The notes beneath the pieces were generated by a model, which saw only the letters and a program-made list of their open reading frames with translations, was not told the origin of the DNA and made no database searches. Of a stretch of 64,000 nt of DNA, positions 43,074-53,964 are shown one piece after another. The DNA is from Clonostachys chloroleuca (taxonomy: Eukaryota; Ascomycota; Sordariomycetes; Hypocreales; Bionectriaceae): contig JBANAY010000003.1 in the NCBI GenBank assembly GCA_037952775.1, positions 434,001 to 498,000 on the forward strand, given 5' to 3'. Made by a program: the position numbers and the translations under genes. Numbering within the stretch: the first letter of the stretch is position 1; each line of letters starts with the position of its first letter.

Positions 43074-44034
43074 ATAAAACGCCACAGAATCGCGAGACTT
43101 TCTGGAGGTTGCTCGCACTCAACAAAGAAAAACAATGTATGATTAGCAACGGGCTTAGAAGAATTGCTACTAGGGGATTTCAAACCCTCAATTCGCAGGC
43201 TATTGTGATAAAAGATTTCTCTCTAATGGAACGCCGGGCAACAAGCCTTGTGGCCGGCCAATAAGGCTGAACTTTGATGTGTTAACCATTTACCAGACAT
43301 CTCTGCTTGTAACTCTCCGGAGAAAATAGGATTTCGCAGTGATACCGCCGCTACTAGCATTCATTGAGCCCACAGTTTCAAAGCTTGTGTGCGGACACCG
43401 GCAATCACCGCTGAGTGGGACAGTGGCGCCACTTGCGGACGGCAATCAGCACATAGATTGTGCGGGGTGTTTCTTCATGTCTAATTGATCAAGGGAATCT
43501 CGAACAATGGAGGAATCGTTAATGTCTCGGAAGCTTGGACGACACATTTTTGGTCGATTCAAGCCGAGAGCAGCCAAATGTCATGTGACTCACTGCATGT
43601 TCCTGTAACACGTGACCAAAGCTTATCGCTGAGCGGGTGACAGGTACGAGCCTGCTTCACATGTCCGCATTCGTGAGATACATTTGCCCCAGCCTTTGAC
43701 ATCTTCCTTTACTTCCTCTCAGAAACTCTATAGGTGTAATATCAAAGCTGCCAATCACCCTTGCATCTATGCCTCTTATTTCTTGCTTCGCCATTGTACT
43801 TTTCTTCCAAGACATTCTTTCTTTGCCGCGGCAATTCTCCGGCTAATCATCAGCAGCATCCAGAAGTCGCCTAAAGTCACACAGACGGAATCATCCGTCA
43901 ATCAATCAAGATCAGCTCAGCATCTCTCGCTCAACTCCCAGTGTTTTGGTTCTATAGACTTCCATAGCATCGCGCTTCGCTCCAGGACGTGCCCAGTGTC
44001 ATCGTCTCCAGTCTCTTCCTAGCCGGGCCCAAGG
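43074..44034. other. Intergenic, thioesterase to F-box/LRR gene
   Basis: 960 bp. ORF 43684-44022 is compositionally non-coding and probably the 5' UTR/promoter of the F-box gene. Confidence 0.5.
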
Positions 44035-45340
44035 ATGCCCCATCGATCCGGCGCTCATCACTCCCATCATCACCATGGCGCCGGTAGCGACAGGCTGGCA
44101 TCGTTACCGGACGCGATCCTCATTGACATTTTCGAGGCCGTCAACCGCCTCTCCAAGCGCGACCTCTGCGCCGTGTCCCGGCTGAACAAGCGCTACCATG
44201 TCCTGGCCGACGCCGTCCTGTACAAGACGGTGCACTTCCTGACTCCCGAGCTGCACCTCATCTTCAGCGAGTCGCTCAGCCGCCGCCCTCGCCGCGGCTC
44301 CTCCATCCAGGCCGTCAAGCTCGCATACCCTGCGTCCAAGCTGTCCAGCCTAATCTCCCGCGCGCCCATCCATGGCTCGCAGATGCACCAGGATCACCCC
44401 CCTTGCCCTTCGACAGCCTGTCCCGGACCATATCCACCATGTCCAACCTGGAGACGCTCGATGTGGCCGTGCCCGACACGCTGCTCCACGGCATGGGCAT
44501 GCTGTTTAACGGGCCCTTTGACCTGGCCTGCCTCAAGTCGTGCACGCTCTTCTACCAGACCGAGAACGACCAGTACTGGGACCTGTACGAAAACATCCAC
44601 ATCTTCGCCCACCCCACCCTCGAGACGCTTGTCATTAAGAGGGCGAAGCTCGACTACCGCGGCTTCGACCTCATCGAGCAGCCCCACGAGACGGCGCTCA
44701 GCAAGCTCCACCTCATCGAGTGCGACATCAACGACGACGCCCTCTCCGACCTCCTCATGTTCCCCAAGGCGCTCAAAGAGTTCGTCATGACCCAGAACGA
44801 GGAGCCGTCCCCGGAGCTCGAGGAGAGCTCCGACAGCATCCGCGACTACATGATCGCCGTCAAGTCGGCGTGCCACTCGCTCGAGACGGTCACCATCGAC
44901 TTCCCCACGCTCATGACGCATCGGGCGCTCGCCCTCCGCGAGTTCGACCACCTCAAGACGCTCCGCATCAACTGGGACCACCAGCTCTTCGGTAAGACGT
45001 CCAAGAAGCCGCGGCTCCACTCGGCGGGCCTGCCCCCGAGCTGGAGACGCTCGAGTTCTTCAACGAGCTGGGCACGGACCCCGAGGTCACGGACCTGTTC
45101 GTCTACGCGCTGGAGAACCTCCCGATCACGGCCCGTAAGCTCAAGAGGCTCATCGTCGTGGAGGGGGAGAACGGCATCCCCAAGGCGATCGAGGACGCGG
45201 TCAAGGCGCAGCCCCAGCTGAAGCTTGATGTCATCGGCAGCATGGATGACCGGAGCGACAATGAGACTGAAGCGACGGAGACGGAGGCGGAGGCGGAGGA
45301 GTCCGAGAGAAATGGAGGAGGGGGGACAGACACGGACTGA
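44035..45340 (+). CDS. F-box protein with LRR-like region; two one-base frameshifts
   Basis: One exon, GC-rich codons. F-box SLPDAILIDIFEAVNRLSKRDL with VSRLNKRYHVLADAVLY (about residues 23-63), preceded by a His-rich N-terminus. A leucine-rich, LRR-like body follows (LETLDVAVPDTLLHG, LETLVIKRAKL, LSKLHLIECDINDDALSDLL, LKTLRINWDHQL, LETLEFFNELGTD, LKRLIVVEG) and an acidic tail. The reading moves between three frames: at the C6 run 44397-44402 and at the C5 run 45033-45037. In each case one added C restores the frame, giving about 435 aa. Both breaks in C runs suggest sequence error, not a pseudogene. Role inferred: SCF substrate adaptor. Confidence 0.78.
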
Positions 45341-46168
45341 TACACGACCACTTCGGATGGGACGACATGATGGCAGTATATTATAATCTTTTGGCTTGGT
45401 TTTGGAAATCCAATCATAGTTCATAGATGTTTAGATATTAGACTGCATTGGTTTGGAGATTTTAGTTCTTTAGTCTGGTTCAGTCTATAGAACTGTAGAT
45501 AGGGGCACATGTTGAGCAGCTCAGCATCAAGACAATAAACAAAGAAATTTCTCGCAGTTAAGATCATACACTCTGACAGTAATTCAAAAGAAGTTACAGT
45601 TGTTCACTTCAGCCAATTCATTCAGGACTTTGACTGAATGATGGGCATGGTATTAATCCTATGGAACAAACTGCCAGGGAAAGTCACCATTTGCAGCGAG
45701 ACAACTCCGACTGGTCTAAAAGAAAAAAAAAGAAAAAAAAAGCTCGAGAGTATTCACAAAGCTATGGGTTTTTATGGCATGTGATAGCATTCAAGCGTCG
45801 GGCGATGTGCAAATGAATGAGCTTGTTCAAGAACCACCGCTTTCTGGCCCGGGTACTGAATTGACCACCACTACCCTATATCTCTCGGTGGCTGATTGCT
45901 ACTCAAACCCGCAGACCTTAGATGCAGAAGTAACTCGATATATTTACCAACTAAAGCGGTTCTATATTTTTTCATCCGTAGATCGCATATCTTCTAGGTT
46001 CAAGCACGACAGTAGTGTTGGTGGTGCTGAGACCGCTATAATCATGACAGCACTCATATGAGGCAGTGAAAGAGTACTCAGTACATCCTAATAAGCACTA
46101 AGACCCAAACTTTGAGAAACGGAATCAGTTTCATCGTACATTCATAATTATTCATTGCATAGAACAGA
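45341..46168. other. Intergenic, convergent 3' ends
   Basis: 830 bp between the 3' ends of the F-box/LRR and C2H2 genes; an A-rich run lies at 45721-45741. ORF 45774-46061 has no domain. Confidence 0.5.
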
Positions 46169-48172
46169 TCATGTTGTCAAGGTATCTAAACATGCCAAAG
46201 CAATCTTCCCCAGCTGCCATCGTTGCCTGCGGCCAAAGGCCTCCCTCGCCCAGCTCAGAGCTCCCTCCGAATCTCCATCCTGCACATTGACTATCTTCAT
46301 TGCGTCTGCCACACCCCCTCTAACGAGTTGCCAGGCAATCATGAAAGCCTTGTAGGAGTATAGAATAATCCAAGGCGCCTCCGCATCTGGTACGGGCTCC
46401 ATGTCCAGATACTGCATGAACCAGTTGACGTGCGGCTGTATCGTCTTGGCGGTGTCAGCCTCGCAAAGAAACTCGCACGACGAGGGCAGGAAGGTGAATT
46501 GGTGCATCACGGCGTCCATGCTGCCCTCGACTATCCCGCCGGTATGTGATGGCGACCACATCTGCAATTCAATCATGGCCGCCTCCCACGTAGCCTCGCC
46601 CAAGTGGGAGGGGTTCGGTGCCTCCGGATGTGAGTGAATAAATGGACTGAGGGCGAGGAGAGAACTTCTTAAAGGCTCCAGTCTCTCCATGCTGAGCATC
46701 CCGGTCATGGTGGACCAGCCAGAGATTTCACGGGCGCTAGAAACAAGGAAATGCGTAATATTAATGGCGCCGTAGGAATCGAACGCGGGGATGGACGCAG
46801 GATCGCCTTCAGGGGATAGGAAACGCCTGATGGCATCGGGGTATGGAACCGAGGAGCCTGTATTTTTGTTGACGAGCTGTCGGTGTGCCCACTGGACGGA
46901 TGTAGGTGCTGCCCAGTAGTCCTCTGGACATGGCAGTTCGTGCTTGATCTCCAAATGAGAAAACAATCGAGGGATCGAAAGGAACTGGTACCATAGCGTG
47001 TCGAGCTGGTGGACGGCGAAGATGGTTCGCTTATGTGATTCCGCTTTGATGAACTCGTGCCACAGCGAGTCGAGGTCTTCTGTTGCCTCCGAGGTGTTTG
47101 CGAATGTGGGTTGAGCCATGCCAGATGACCGGACTAGGGATATTATTTTGGAGTGCGTCTTGAGGCCGTACAGCGAATCTTTCTTGCCACAGAGATACAT
47201 CATCGAGTAGAGTTCAAGAAGAAAGTATGCCTGGACCATGGCGACGTGCTGTGCCAGGGTGCTATCCTCGACCCCCTCCTCGTCGCTGGCGACAAGGGCA
47301 CGGGCTCGGTGGAAAGTTCGAGAGGACAGACTCTGGCCAGATCCCGGCTGGTCACCGCAATCGGGATCCTCACCATATTGATAGGCGAGACACAGCATGC
47401 TCAGCACGAGGTGGTTTGCCGATTGTGAGGGGTCGAAGGACGGCTGGTGTAGGAAGGGAACGAAGGGAGATACATGGGTAAAAAAGAGATCGCAGCCCCG
47501 CGCGATCTGGTTATTCGAAGGAAACCAGTCGTCTTGCAGATGGGGCAAGCTCATTGGGAAGAAACCCTCTTCCGGCGTGGCTTGGTCAAAGTTGAAACAG
47601 GATAAGTCTGGGGCGAACGACGTCGTCGAGTGTGGTATATCCATCGGATGCATTTGCACGTCGAACCCTGCGCCGGGTCCGAGGAGGGACGTTCCCATCA
47701 GAGGACTTGGTCCCAGGTCGGCTGCGACAAGATGGCCAATGCTGGGAGACTCGCTCGTGGCCGTCGAAGGCTGCGGCTGCTGAGCCAGGATATCGGTGAG
47801 AAATTGGGCATCATCCTCCTCGCTTCCCTCGCTGCCCCGGGAAGCAACCCGTGATTTCTCTGCTTGTAGGATCGCTTGTGCTGGAGGGGACGGGGCCTGA
47901 CGGGGGCTCTGACGTCTCTTTCGGGGGCGGGTGTCTTCGAACTCGGCATGCTTCTTCTTCATGTGGCGATGTCGAAGATCGGGACGGGAGAATGTGGCAC
48001 TGCAAAACTCGCACGGAAGCGAGGCATTGCTCGGGGAGCGGTTGTGGAGGGCGGCATGTCGCTTGAGGTTCTCGTGCCGGGTGAAGCGACTGTGGCAGAT
48101 GTGGCACTGAAAGGGCTGGAAGGGAGGACGTTTGGGCTCGGCGACATTGGTACTGGCACTGGCAATCGACAT
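46169..48172 (-). CDS. C2H2 zinc-finger transcription factor with Fungal_trans domain
   Basis: Intronless, 667 aa; the start at 48172 (MSIASAST) is the first ATG, since the upstream extension begins at a GTG. Two C2H2 fingers at about residues 20-68: CHICHSRFTRHENLKRHAALH and CEFCSATFSRPDLRHRHMKKKH. A basic RPRKRR signal, a disordered region and a fungal regulator middle-homology domain follow (FFTHVSPFVPFLHQPSFDP, MLCLAYQYG, QAYFLLELYSMMYLCGKKD, DSLWHEFIKAESHKRTIFAVHQLD). This combination is typical of fungal carbon/lipid or pathway regulators. It lies next to the MFS-aldolase-RidA-oxygenase group and is a candidate reader of the GGAGGAGCTCCTCC-type sites there (inference). Confidence 0.88.
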   Translation of the reverse strand: MSIASASTNVAEPKRPPFQPFQCHICHSRFTRHENLKRHAALHNRSPSNASLPCEFCSATFSRPDLRHRHMKKKHAEFEDTRPRKRRQSPRQAPSPPAQAILQAEKSRVASRGSEGSEEDDAQFLTDILAQQPQPSTATSESPSIGHLVAADLGPSPLMGTSLLGPGAGFDVQMHPMDIPHSTTSFAPDLSCFNFDQATPEEGFFPMSLPHLQDDWFPSNNQIARGCDLFFTHVSPFVPFLHQPSFDPSQSANHLVLSMLCLAYQYGEDPDCGDQPGSGQSLSSRTFHRARALVASDEEGVEDSTLAQHVAMVQAYFLLELYSMMYLCGKKDSLYGLKTHSKIISLVRSSGMAQPTFANTSEATEDLDSLWHEFIKAESHKRTIFAVHQLDTLWYQFLSIPRLFSHLEIKHELPCPEDYWAAPTSVQWAHRQLVNKNTGSSVPYPDAIRRFLSPEGDPASIPAFDSYGAINITHFLVSSAREISGWSTMTGMLSMERLEPLRSSLLALSPFIHSHPEAPNPSHLGEATWEAAMIELQMWSPSHTGGIVEGSMDAVMHQFTFLPSSCEFLCEADTAKTIQPHVNWFMQYLDMEPVPDAEAPWIILYSYKAFMIAWQLVRGGVADAMKIVNVQDGDSEGALSWAREAFGRRQRWQLGKIALACLDTLTT

Positions 48173-49143
48173 GACGGGAGGGAATGGGGGAGAGGTGTGA
48201 GGAATAATAATTAATGTACAAGATGCGTGGGCCAGGGGATTGATCGGGAAGGCTGATTGATGGCCTGCTGGGGGGGCGTTTAGTGACGACGGCGGGGGAA
48301 GGAGCGAGATGCAGTGCAGCAGATGAGAGCCGAAGTGTGAGATAACAGGCAATCGAGGGCGGCTGGGCCTCGATAAGCAAGCGAAGCCCACTGTAGATTG
48401 AGGCCAGGGATGGTGATTGGGTGGTGGTAGGGGGAGATAGCGACTGCCAGGCCCTGAGTCTCTCCCCCACAGTCTTCCAGCACGTCTCCCCGCATACGCA
48501 TGACACTGGAAACTGGCCGCGTGTGATTGGTTATGCGCTTATCTGCTCTCCACTATATGCGTGGCTGTCTATTGGCTGAAGTAAGTTCCCGGCTCCACAG
48601 TGCAAGGTCTGGGTCCTCAAGATTAGCGCTGTTTAAGCGAATTGGCCCGCTACCCCTCAAAACCTCCAATTCCGTTACGTAACGATGCCACCTGCTGACT
48701 GCAATGGCTTTTCCCTGACCTCGGTCACGATGATCGAAATACGTAGTCTGAGTTGTCTCTAGACTATTGAGAGGTAGTAATAAACACCTCAGAGATCATA
48801 TCTGAAAGTTATTAATTTACATCATTCTCAACCGCAATTTTATTCTATCATTTCTTCTGTCATGTAGTTGATGAGCTATAACAATTGTTAGTAGTATACC
48901 ATCAAGATATATTAATCATTTAATAGTATGAGTAGCCTGAGGTTATTAAAATATAGTCGAAAGTAGGTCAATGGTGGCTATTTAATAGAAGTGGTTGGCT
49001 ATACAACCCAACCTTCTATTTGAACCAGTTGGTAGGAGTGGTACGCCTTCACCCTCGCCTTTGCCATGCCAGCCACCTCATTCCCGGGGATAGAAACTTA
49101 GCTAGTCTATTTGATAGAATAGATATACACATTTACACATCGA
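48173..49143. other. Intergenic, C2H2 promoter and MFS 3' flank
   Basis: The part near 48500 is the C2H2 promoter; 48780-49140 is strongly AT-rich with no gene. No repeats recognised. Confidence 0.5.
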
Positions 49144-50791
49144 TCAATACATCTCGTAGCGCCATCCGAGCTGGACCATTTCCTCCGTGACGCCCCCCTT
49201 GATGACCTTGGCAATCTGCTCAGGCTCACCAGAATCCAGACGCTTGTTCTCGCGCAGAATGTACCAGCGGTAGAAAGTGATGGTCAACATGAAGATGAAA
49301 GCACAGCCCATGAGCGTACCGAAAGCGGCGTAGAAATGGGGAGCACCAAAGTACAGGTAGGACGACCAGATGTTGGCTGTGCCTCCGATGGCGTTGACCA
49401 GAGCGGAAGCAGCTGCGCGCTTGGCCACAGGCCGTGCCAGGTGGAGGTTGATGGTCTTGTAGAGAAGAAGCTGGGGACCGACAGAGGCGAATGGAAGCAT
49501 CATCATAGCGAAGTATCTAGGAAATTTGTTAGTAAGTAGGCAGCATCATAGCAGCATATTAGTTGAAAACTTACCTTCCGCCAATGTTGACGGTGGCCAT
49601 TGGGATGATGTACATTCCGATAGCGATAGAAATGCAGATCAAAATGGGGACATAAGCCGTATTCTTGCGGTCTGAGTGCCACATGATGAAGTAATAGACG
49701 CCAGCAGCGAGAATATATGGCGGCGCGGTGAGCACCAGGGTAAGGGTGCTGTTATAGTTGAGTGAGGCAACAATAGTAGGAAAGAAGTTGGCGATAGATC
49801 CCTGCGCCTGAGAAAGGAAGTTGCAACTATATTCGTGTCAGTCTCGCACAAGAGAAAGAGTGAAGGAAGCATGTCTATCTGATGATGACAAAGGGAGAGT
49901 AACTCACAAGATCAGCAGTAGAAGCTTAGGATCCTTAAGGGCCTTGGCGAAGCTCTTAAGAACGCTTTCCTTCACTGTACCCTCTGCTGCACCGGCTCCG
50001 GACTCGATACGCCAAACTGCCAGATCGCGTTCCAGCTGGGTAAGGATACGGCTGTTGTGAGGAAACTCGGGCATGAAGAAGCCGCAGATCAGACCGATTC
50101 CGACCGTAGCCACACCTTCGATGATGAACAGCCACCTCCAGCCACGGATTCCGTGACGGCCATCCAACTGGAGGATAGCAGCGGCGAGGAGGCCACCAAA
50201 GGCGTTACCGACTTGCTGCGCAATGTACAAACTGGCAATTCGCTTTCCGAGCTCGGTCTTGGTGTACCACGCAGAGAGGTAGTAGATAGCACCTGGAAAG
50301 AAAACAGCTTCGGCAACACCGAGAATAGCACGAACGCCAAGCAACTGCGCATAAGTGTTCACAGCTGCAGTTGCTGCTGAGATACTGCCCCAGAGCACCA
50401 CGGCGCAGCAAATGTATAAACCGGGTCGGGACAACTTGGTGATGATGAGGTTGCTAGGAATTTGAAAGGGAAGGTAACCGACGAATAAGATAGAAATCGC
50501 AGTGGCAAACTGCTCCGTCGTCATGTGAAGATCGTTAGTGATACCATGCAACTTGGCTGCAGCAAGGTTCTGACGGTCGATGTAGTTCAAAATGTAGAGA
50601 ATTCCGACGATGGGAAGAATGACCAGGTCGATCTTGCGGACAAGCTTCTTCTCGAGGCGTTTCATCTCGTCAGCGCTGTACTGGCGAAGAGATTCCGGCA
50701 TCCGGTCATAGGTCACATCAGCGACCTCGCCGTCCGTCTGGGAGAGAGCAATGCTCTTCTTGCCATCGTCATCCCCCTTCTGGGAAGTCAT
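49144..50791 (-). CDS. MFS permease, allantoate/DAL5 (ACS) type
   Basis: Complement exons 50791-49908, 49826-49575, 49516-49144; 502 aa, both introns phase 2. Anion:cation symporter features: RKIDLVILPIVGILYILNYIDRQNLAAAK in helix 1, GYLPFQIPSNLIITKLSRP, VRAILGVAEAVFFPGAIYYLSAWYT, GWRWLFIIEGVATVGIGL, FCNFLSQAQGSIANFFPTIV, and a YFGAPHFYAAFGTLMG C-terminal helix. Family substrates are organic acids, ureides, vitamins and dipeptides, taken up at the plasma membrane. Divergent from the aldolase gene over 1.15 kb that contains GGAGCTC palindromes. Likely the importer for the adjoining catabolic genes (inference). Confidence 0.9.
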
Positions 50792-51940
50792 GGTTGTGAG
50801 TGGAGGAGGAGATATGGAATGGGGTATTGTCTTGCCGAGTTGGAAGTTGAGAGTTGAAAATTCTTCTTTGGCTCTGAACCTGGTGAGTGAAAATCCTGTC
50901 TTGGACGGACGGAGACTGAGTATTTAAGTTGTGCAAGGAAGCAGATAGCGGTGACCTTCTACTCCAGGCGATCGGCTGGCGCACGAATCACTGGAACCAT
51001 TTTACAAATGATATTGCTGGAGAGTATAGACAGGCTAGAAGCCTTGTTCGAGTCAAACTTGGTCCGGGGCGAAGGAATGCCCGGACAGGGTGGGTGGAGA
51101 GCACGCGCGGTATCCGCTTTGATAGGAAACTCCAGATTAGCCCCTTCGAATCTGTACTAGACTCAGCAGCGGTATGAGGTACGTAGCCCGGTAGCCGAAC
51201 AGTCCTACTCGTCGCCTGCATAATCTGGGGTCCCCACAGAGGATTAGCGGCGACATGAATGCGGCTCACCGATGCCGTTCACTGTACGATGCTGTTGACT
51301 GTCTTTTTGGCACAATATCCAAAGGAATTAACACAATCAGCATTGCCACTTCTTCAAATTATCGATATGGTAGTTTGTTATCTTGTCTTCTGTTGTTATT
51401 GTGGTTGTTATTGTCTATCAAACACGAGCTACTCGATATCAGAAAGCCTGGACAAGGCCGACGCCACCCACTTGCATGCATGATAGCATGATAGAGACAC
51501 TGACGCAGCCAAGGCCCAACACACGCGGTGGGCCCTTATCTAATCGGAGGAGCTCTCGACTTGGTGATCCGGCTGGTCCCTGTTCGTGATTGCGAGTGAC
51601 ACGGGGGAGCTCCTCCCGGTGGAGACTCTCAGATCTGGCCCCGGTCTTAGCTTCACAACTAACCACTTAGCATCAGTGATTCAGCCGCAGTGCAACCCGA
51701 GGGTGCTCTCCTTGAACATCCCGAAGAGCTCCCCAAAATGGTAGCTCCATCTGGGGAAAAGTAGCTCGAGTTTGGCGCATAAAACCCGCCATCAGCAAGG
51801 GTTTCGTTGGAAATATCGAAAGACAAACTGCACATACATCAAGCCTACCCTTCCTTATCATATCATCCGCCACCCTGGCTTGGCTTCATAGTCATCGTCT
51901 AAGAAACGTAATCCTTCAGAACAGAACATACGTTACCAAA
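50792..51940. promoter_or_regulatory. Divergent promoter of MFS permease and aldolase genes
   Basis: No gene. Contains GGAGGAGCTC (51546-51555), GGGGAGCTCCTCCC (51604-51617) and GAAGAGCTCCCC (51723-51734), related to motifs in the RidA/oxygenase promoter. Confidence 0.5.
51604..51617. promoter_or_regulatory. GGAGCTCC-type palindrome
   Basis: GGGGAGCTCCTCCC, near-perfect palindrome 320 bp upstream of the aldolase ATG; related half-sites at 51546 and 51723. Confidence 0.4.
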
Positions 51941-52740
51941 ATGAGCTACCCAACTGCCCACAACACGCAAGTCCAGAACCCTCGCCTGAGGCTTCTGAAT
52001 AAGCTCAGATCAGGGGAGTACCCCCTGATGACCTTTGTGGCCATCCCGTCAGTGCGCCAGGCTCAAATTGTCGCCCTGACTGGCCTTGACGGCATCATTA
52101 TCGATGCCGAGCATGGCCACATTGGCGACGACTCCATGCACAACTCGGTCGCCGCCATCTCATCCCTGGGTGTCTCGCCCATCATCCGTATCCGCGGACC
52201 TGCCCACGATATCATCAAGCGCGCCCTTGATACCGGTGCCCACGGTATCATGGTCCCACAAATCAATAATGCTCAAGAAGCCGCCCAGATTGTGGCTTCC
52301 TCCAAGTTCCCCCACAAGGTGTGCGTGGACAGGGCTCAGCCTTCCCAGCTATCGGGCACGGTCTGACCACACCCGAGTACATGAAATCGGCAAACGAGAC
52401 CATCCTCACTATGATCCAGATCGAGACCCGCGAGGGCGTCGAGAACGTGGACGCTATTGCGGCCACTCCCGGCGTAGATCTAGTCTTCATCGGACCCAAT
52501 GATCTGGCTCAGTCGCTCCTGGGATATACGCCCGCACGGGGAGACGAGCCTGAATTTGTCGCTGCGGTTGATAAGATCATCGCTGCGGCGAGGAAGCATG
52601 GCAAGTGGGCTGGGCGCATGGTGAACAACGGCACAGTGGCCAAGGAGGAGCGCCCAAGATACGATACCGTGGCCATCACCGGAGACACTAAGGCCATTCA
52701 GAACTGGTACATATCTGAGTTTGAGATTGCGAGGTCATAG
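51941..52740 (+). CDS. HpcH/HpaI family class II aldolase; one-base frameshift
   Basis: Single exon. TIM-barrel aldolase of the HpcH/HpaI (2,4-dihydroxyhept-2-enedioate/4-hydroxy-2-oxo-acid) family: VRQAQIVALTGLDGIIIDAEHGHIG (Glu/His metal-site region), SPIIRIRGPAHDIIKRALDTGAHGIMVPQ, QIETREGVENVDAIAA (metal Glu) and VDLVFIGPNDLAQSLLG (metal Asp). The reading changes frame at the C5 run 52309-52313; one more C gives KFPPQGVRGQGSAFP, the family's Arg-containing active-site loop, and about 266 aa. Reaction by family: reversible retro-aldol release of pyruvate from 4-hydroxy-2-oxo acids. Very probably functional in the organism. Confidence 0.83.
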
Positions 52741-53461
52741 GTGAATGAGGAAAGGGGGACGGTGGAAAATGTTTGAAATTGCATGGCGCCACTTAGATTT
52801 ATAGACGAGTAGGATCGCATTGTTCTTTACGCGCCGGAAGACACTTGTGGGGACTTTTATCTTTTGACTTCTTTCTACAGCTCAATGTTACCGACCTGCT
52901 GATCATTTGTGGCCTGATTCTTTCCCAGTGATGACGTACTTCATGGTTTGTGAAGCAATATGAAGCTAAAGGAGTGTGTGTATTATTACATGTGTTCCTT
53001 GCACATGTACCTTGAGTACACGCCTCTGATAACCAGGTTATGCGTTCATCATACCCGCCTGTGAACGAATCCAGGAAAGCTACCCGATAATGGATCACCT
53101 GGAAGTGTCTGTGCTACCCTCGTGTCCTTCCATAGGCTTCTGAAATGAGCATACTCACGCGCCCAAAAGGAGATTATGATATTGGAGGACTGTGCTTCAA
53201 AAAAAGCCAACGTTAGGCTATTCGAAACGTCGCACCCCCGAATCTCACCAAAGGGGGTGTACGGAAGAGTATTTAGTGTTCATTTGATCTCAGAGGGCTG
53301 TGCTTCACGAACGCCAAGATAACCTATTGTAATAGTCACACCCGGAGTAAAGGAGGGGTGCAGAAGGAGAATAGCACCGGGGTACCGTAGATTCAGGAGT
53401 CTTTATCTTATTTCTTCTATTTGTATTTGACTAGTCTATTCCTTGGTACCACATGTCGCCT
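52741..53461. other. Intergenic, convergent aldolase and RidA 3' ends
   Basis: 720 bp, no gene. It holds two diverged copies of an approximately 90-nt unit with a conserved hairpin (53178-53373). Confidence 0.55.
53178..53373. repeat. Tandem pair of about 90-nt units, each with a C-run/G-run hairpin
   Basis: Copy 1 (53178-53271) and copy 2 (53286-53373) share CTGTGCTTCA, GCCAA, CTATT, a CACCC...GGGTG inverted repeat and AGAAGAGTA/AGGAGAATA at the end. The hairpin is CACCCCC (53233-53239) with GGGGGTG (53253-53259) in copy 1 and CACCC (53339-53343) with GGGTG (53356-53360) in copy 2. Stem and order are kept while the rest has diverged. Confidence 0.5.
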
Positions 53462-53964
53462 TCATACCTGTGCAATGCACTCAATCTCAATAACAGTACC
53501 ATCGCCGGGGGGAAGGGCCTGAAGGCAAGAGCGCGAAGGCATGGGCTTGGGGAGGAATTCAATGTAGACCTCGTTCATAGCAGCAAAGTCCTTCATGTCG
53601 GCAAGGTAAACATTGTACTTGACGACCTGCTCGAGAGAAGATCCCGAGAGCTCGAGAACTTCCTTGAGGTTCTGCAGGACGGTTCTCTGTTCAAGCAAAA
53701 TTGCGTTAGTCATCTAGAATCTCAGGTCAACGGAAAATGACACATACAGTAGCCTGCTTGATCTCTCCGGTAGCCGTCTGACCTGCAAGGAAGACAAGGC
53801 CAGGAACCTTAGTAGCAGGGCCTATATGAAATAGTTAGAAAAAGTTATGTCCTCGGGGATAGCTTCCCCGCAAGATCTTGGCTCTTCGAGATTCGGATCA
53901 AGGGAAACATACAGTTGTGAGGCTTGGGAGGGAACTTTTCGCTGGAGATGAGTTCGCGAGACAT
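53462..53964 (-). CDS. RidA/Mmf1-family protein (second copy)
   Basis: Complement exons 53964-53913, 53821-53748, 53686-53462; 116 aa beginning MSRELISSEKFPPKPHN. Classic RidA layout: PATKVPGLVFLAGQTATGEIK, QNLKEVLELSGSSLEQVVKYNVYLADMKDFAAMNEVY, and the C-terminal LPPGDGTVIEIECIA. The Arg of the active site falls in PSRSCLQALPPG (usual R-x-x-V position has S-R-S-C). Role by family: hydrolysis of reactive 2-aminoacrylate-type enamines/imines from PLP enzymes. The last codons read CAG GTA TGA, so a further short exon after the GTATGA donor cannot be excluded. Much closer to canonical RidA than the copy at 5252-5741. Confidence 0.87.

Noticed and set aside
44394..45020. 208-codon minus-strand ORF opposite the F-box/LRR gene
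   Set aside because: Antisense shadow of GC-rich coding DNA; its Leu/Glu/Arg/Val bias mirrors the sense codons and no domain is present.
48173..48391. 73-residue N-terminal extension of the C2H2 regulator
   Set aside because: Begins at a GTG and has no conservation features; the first ATG is at 48172.
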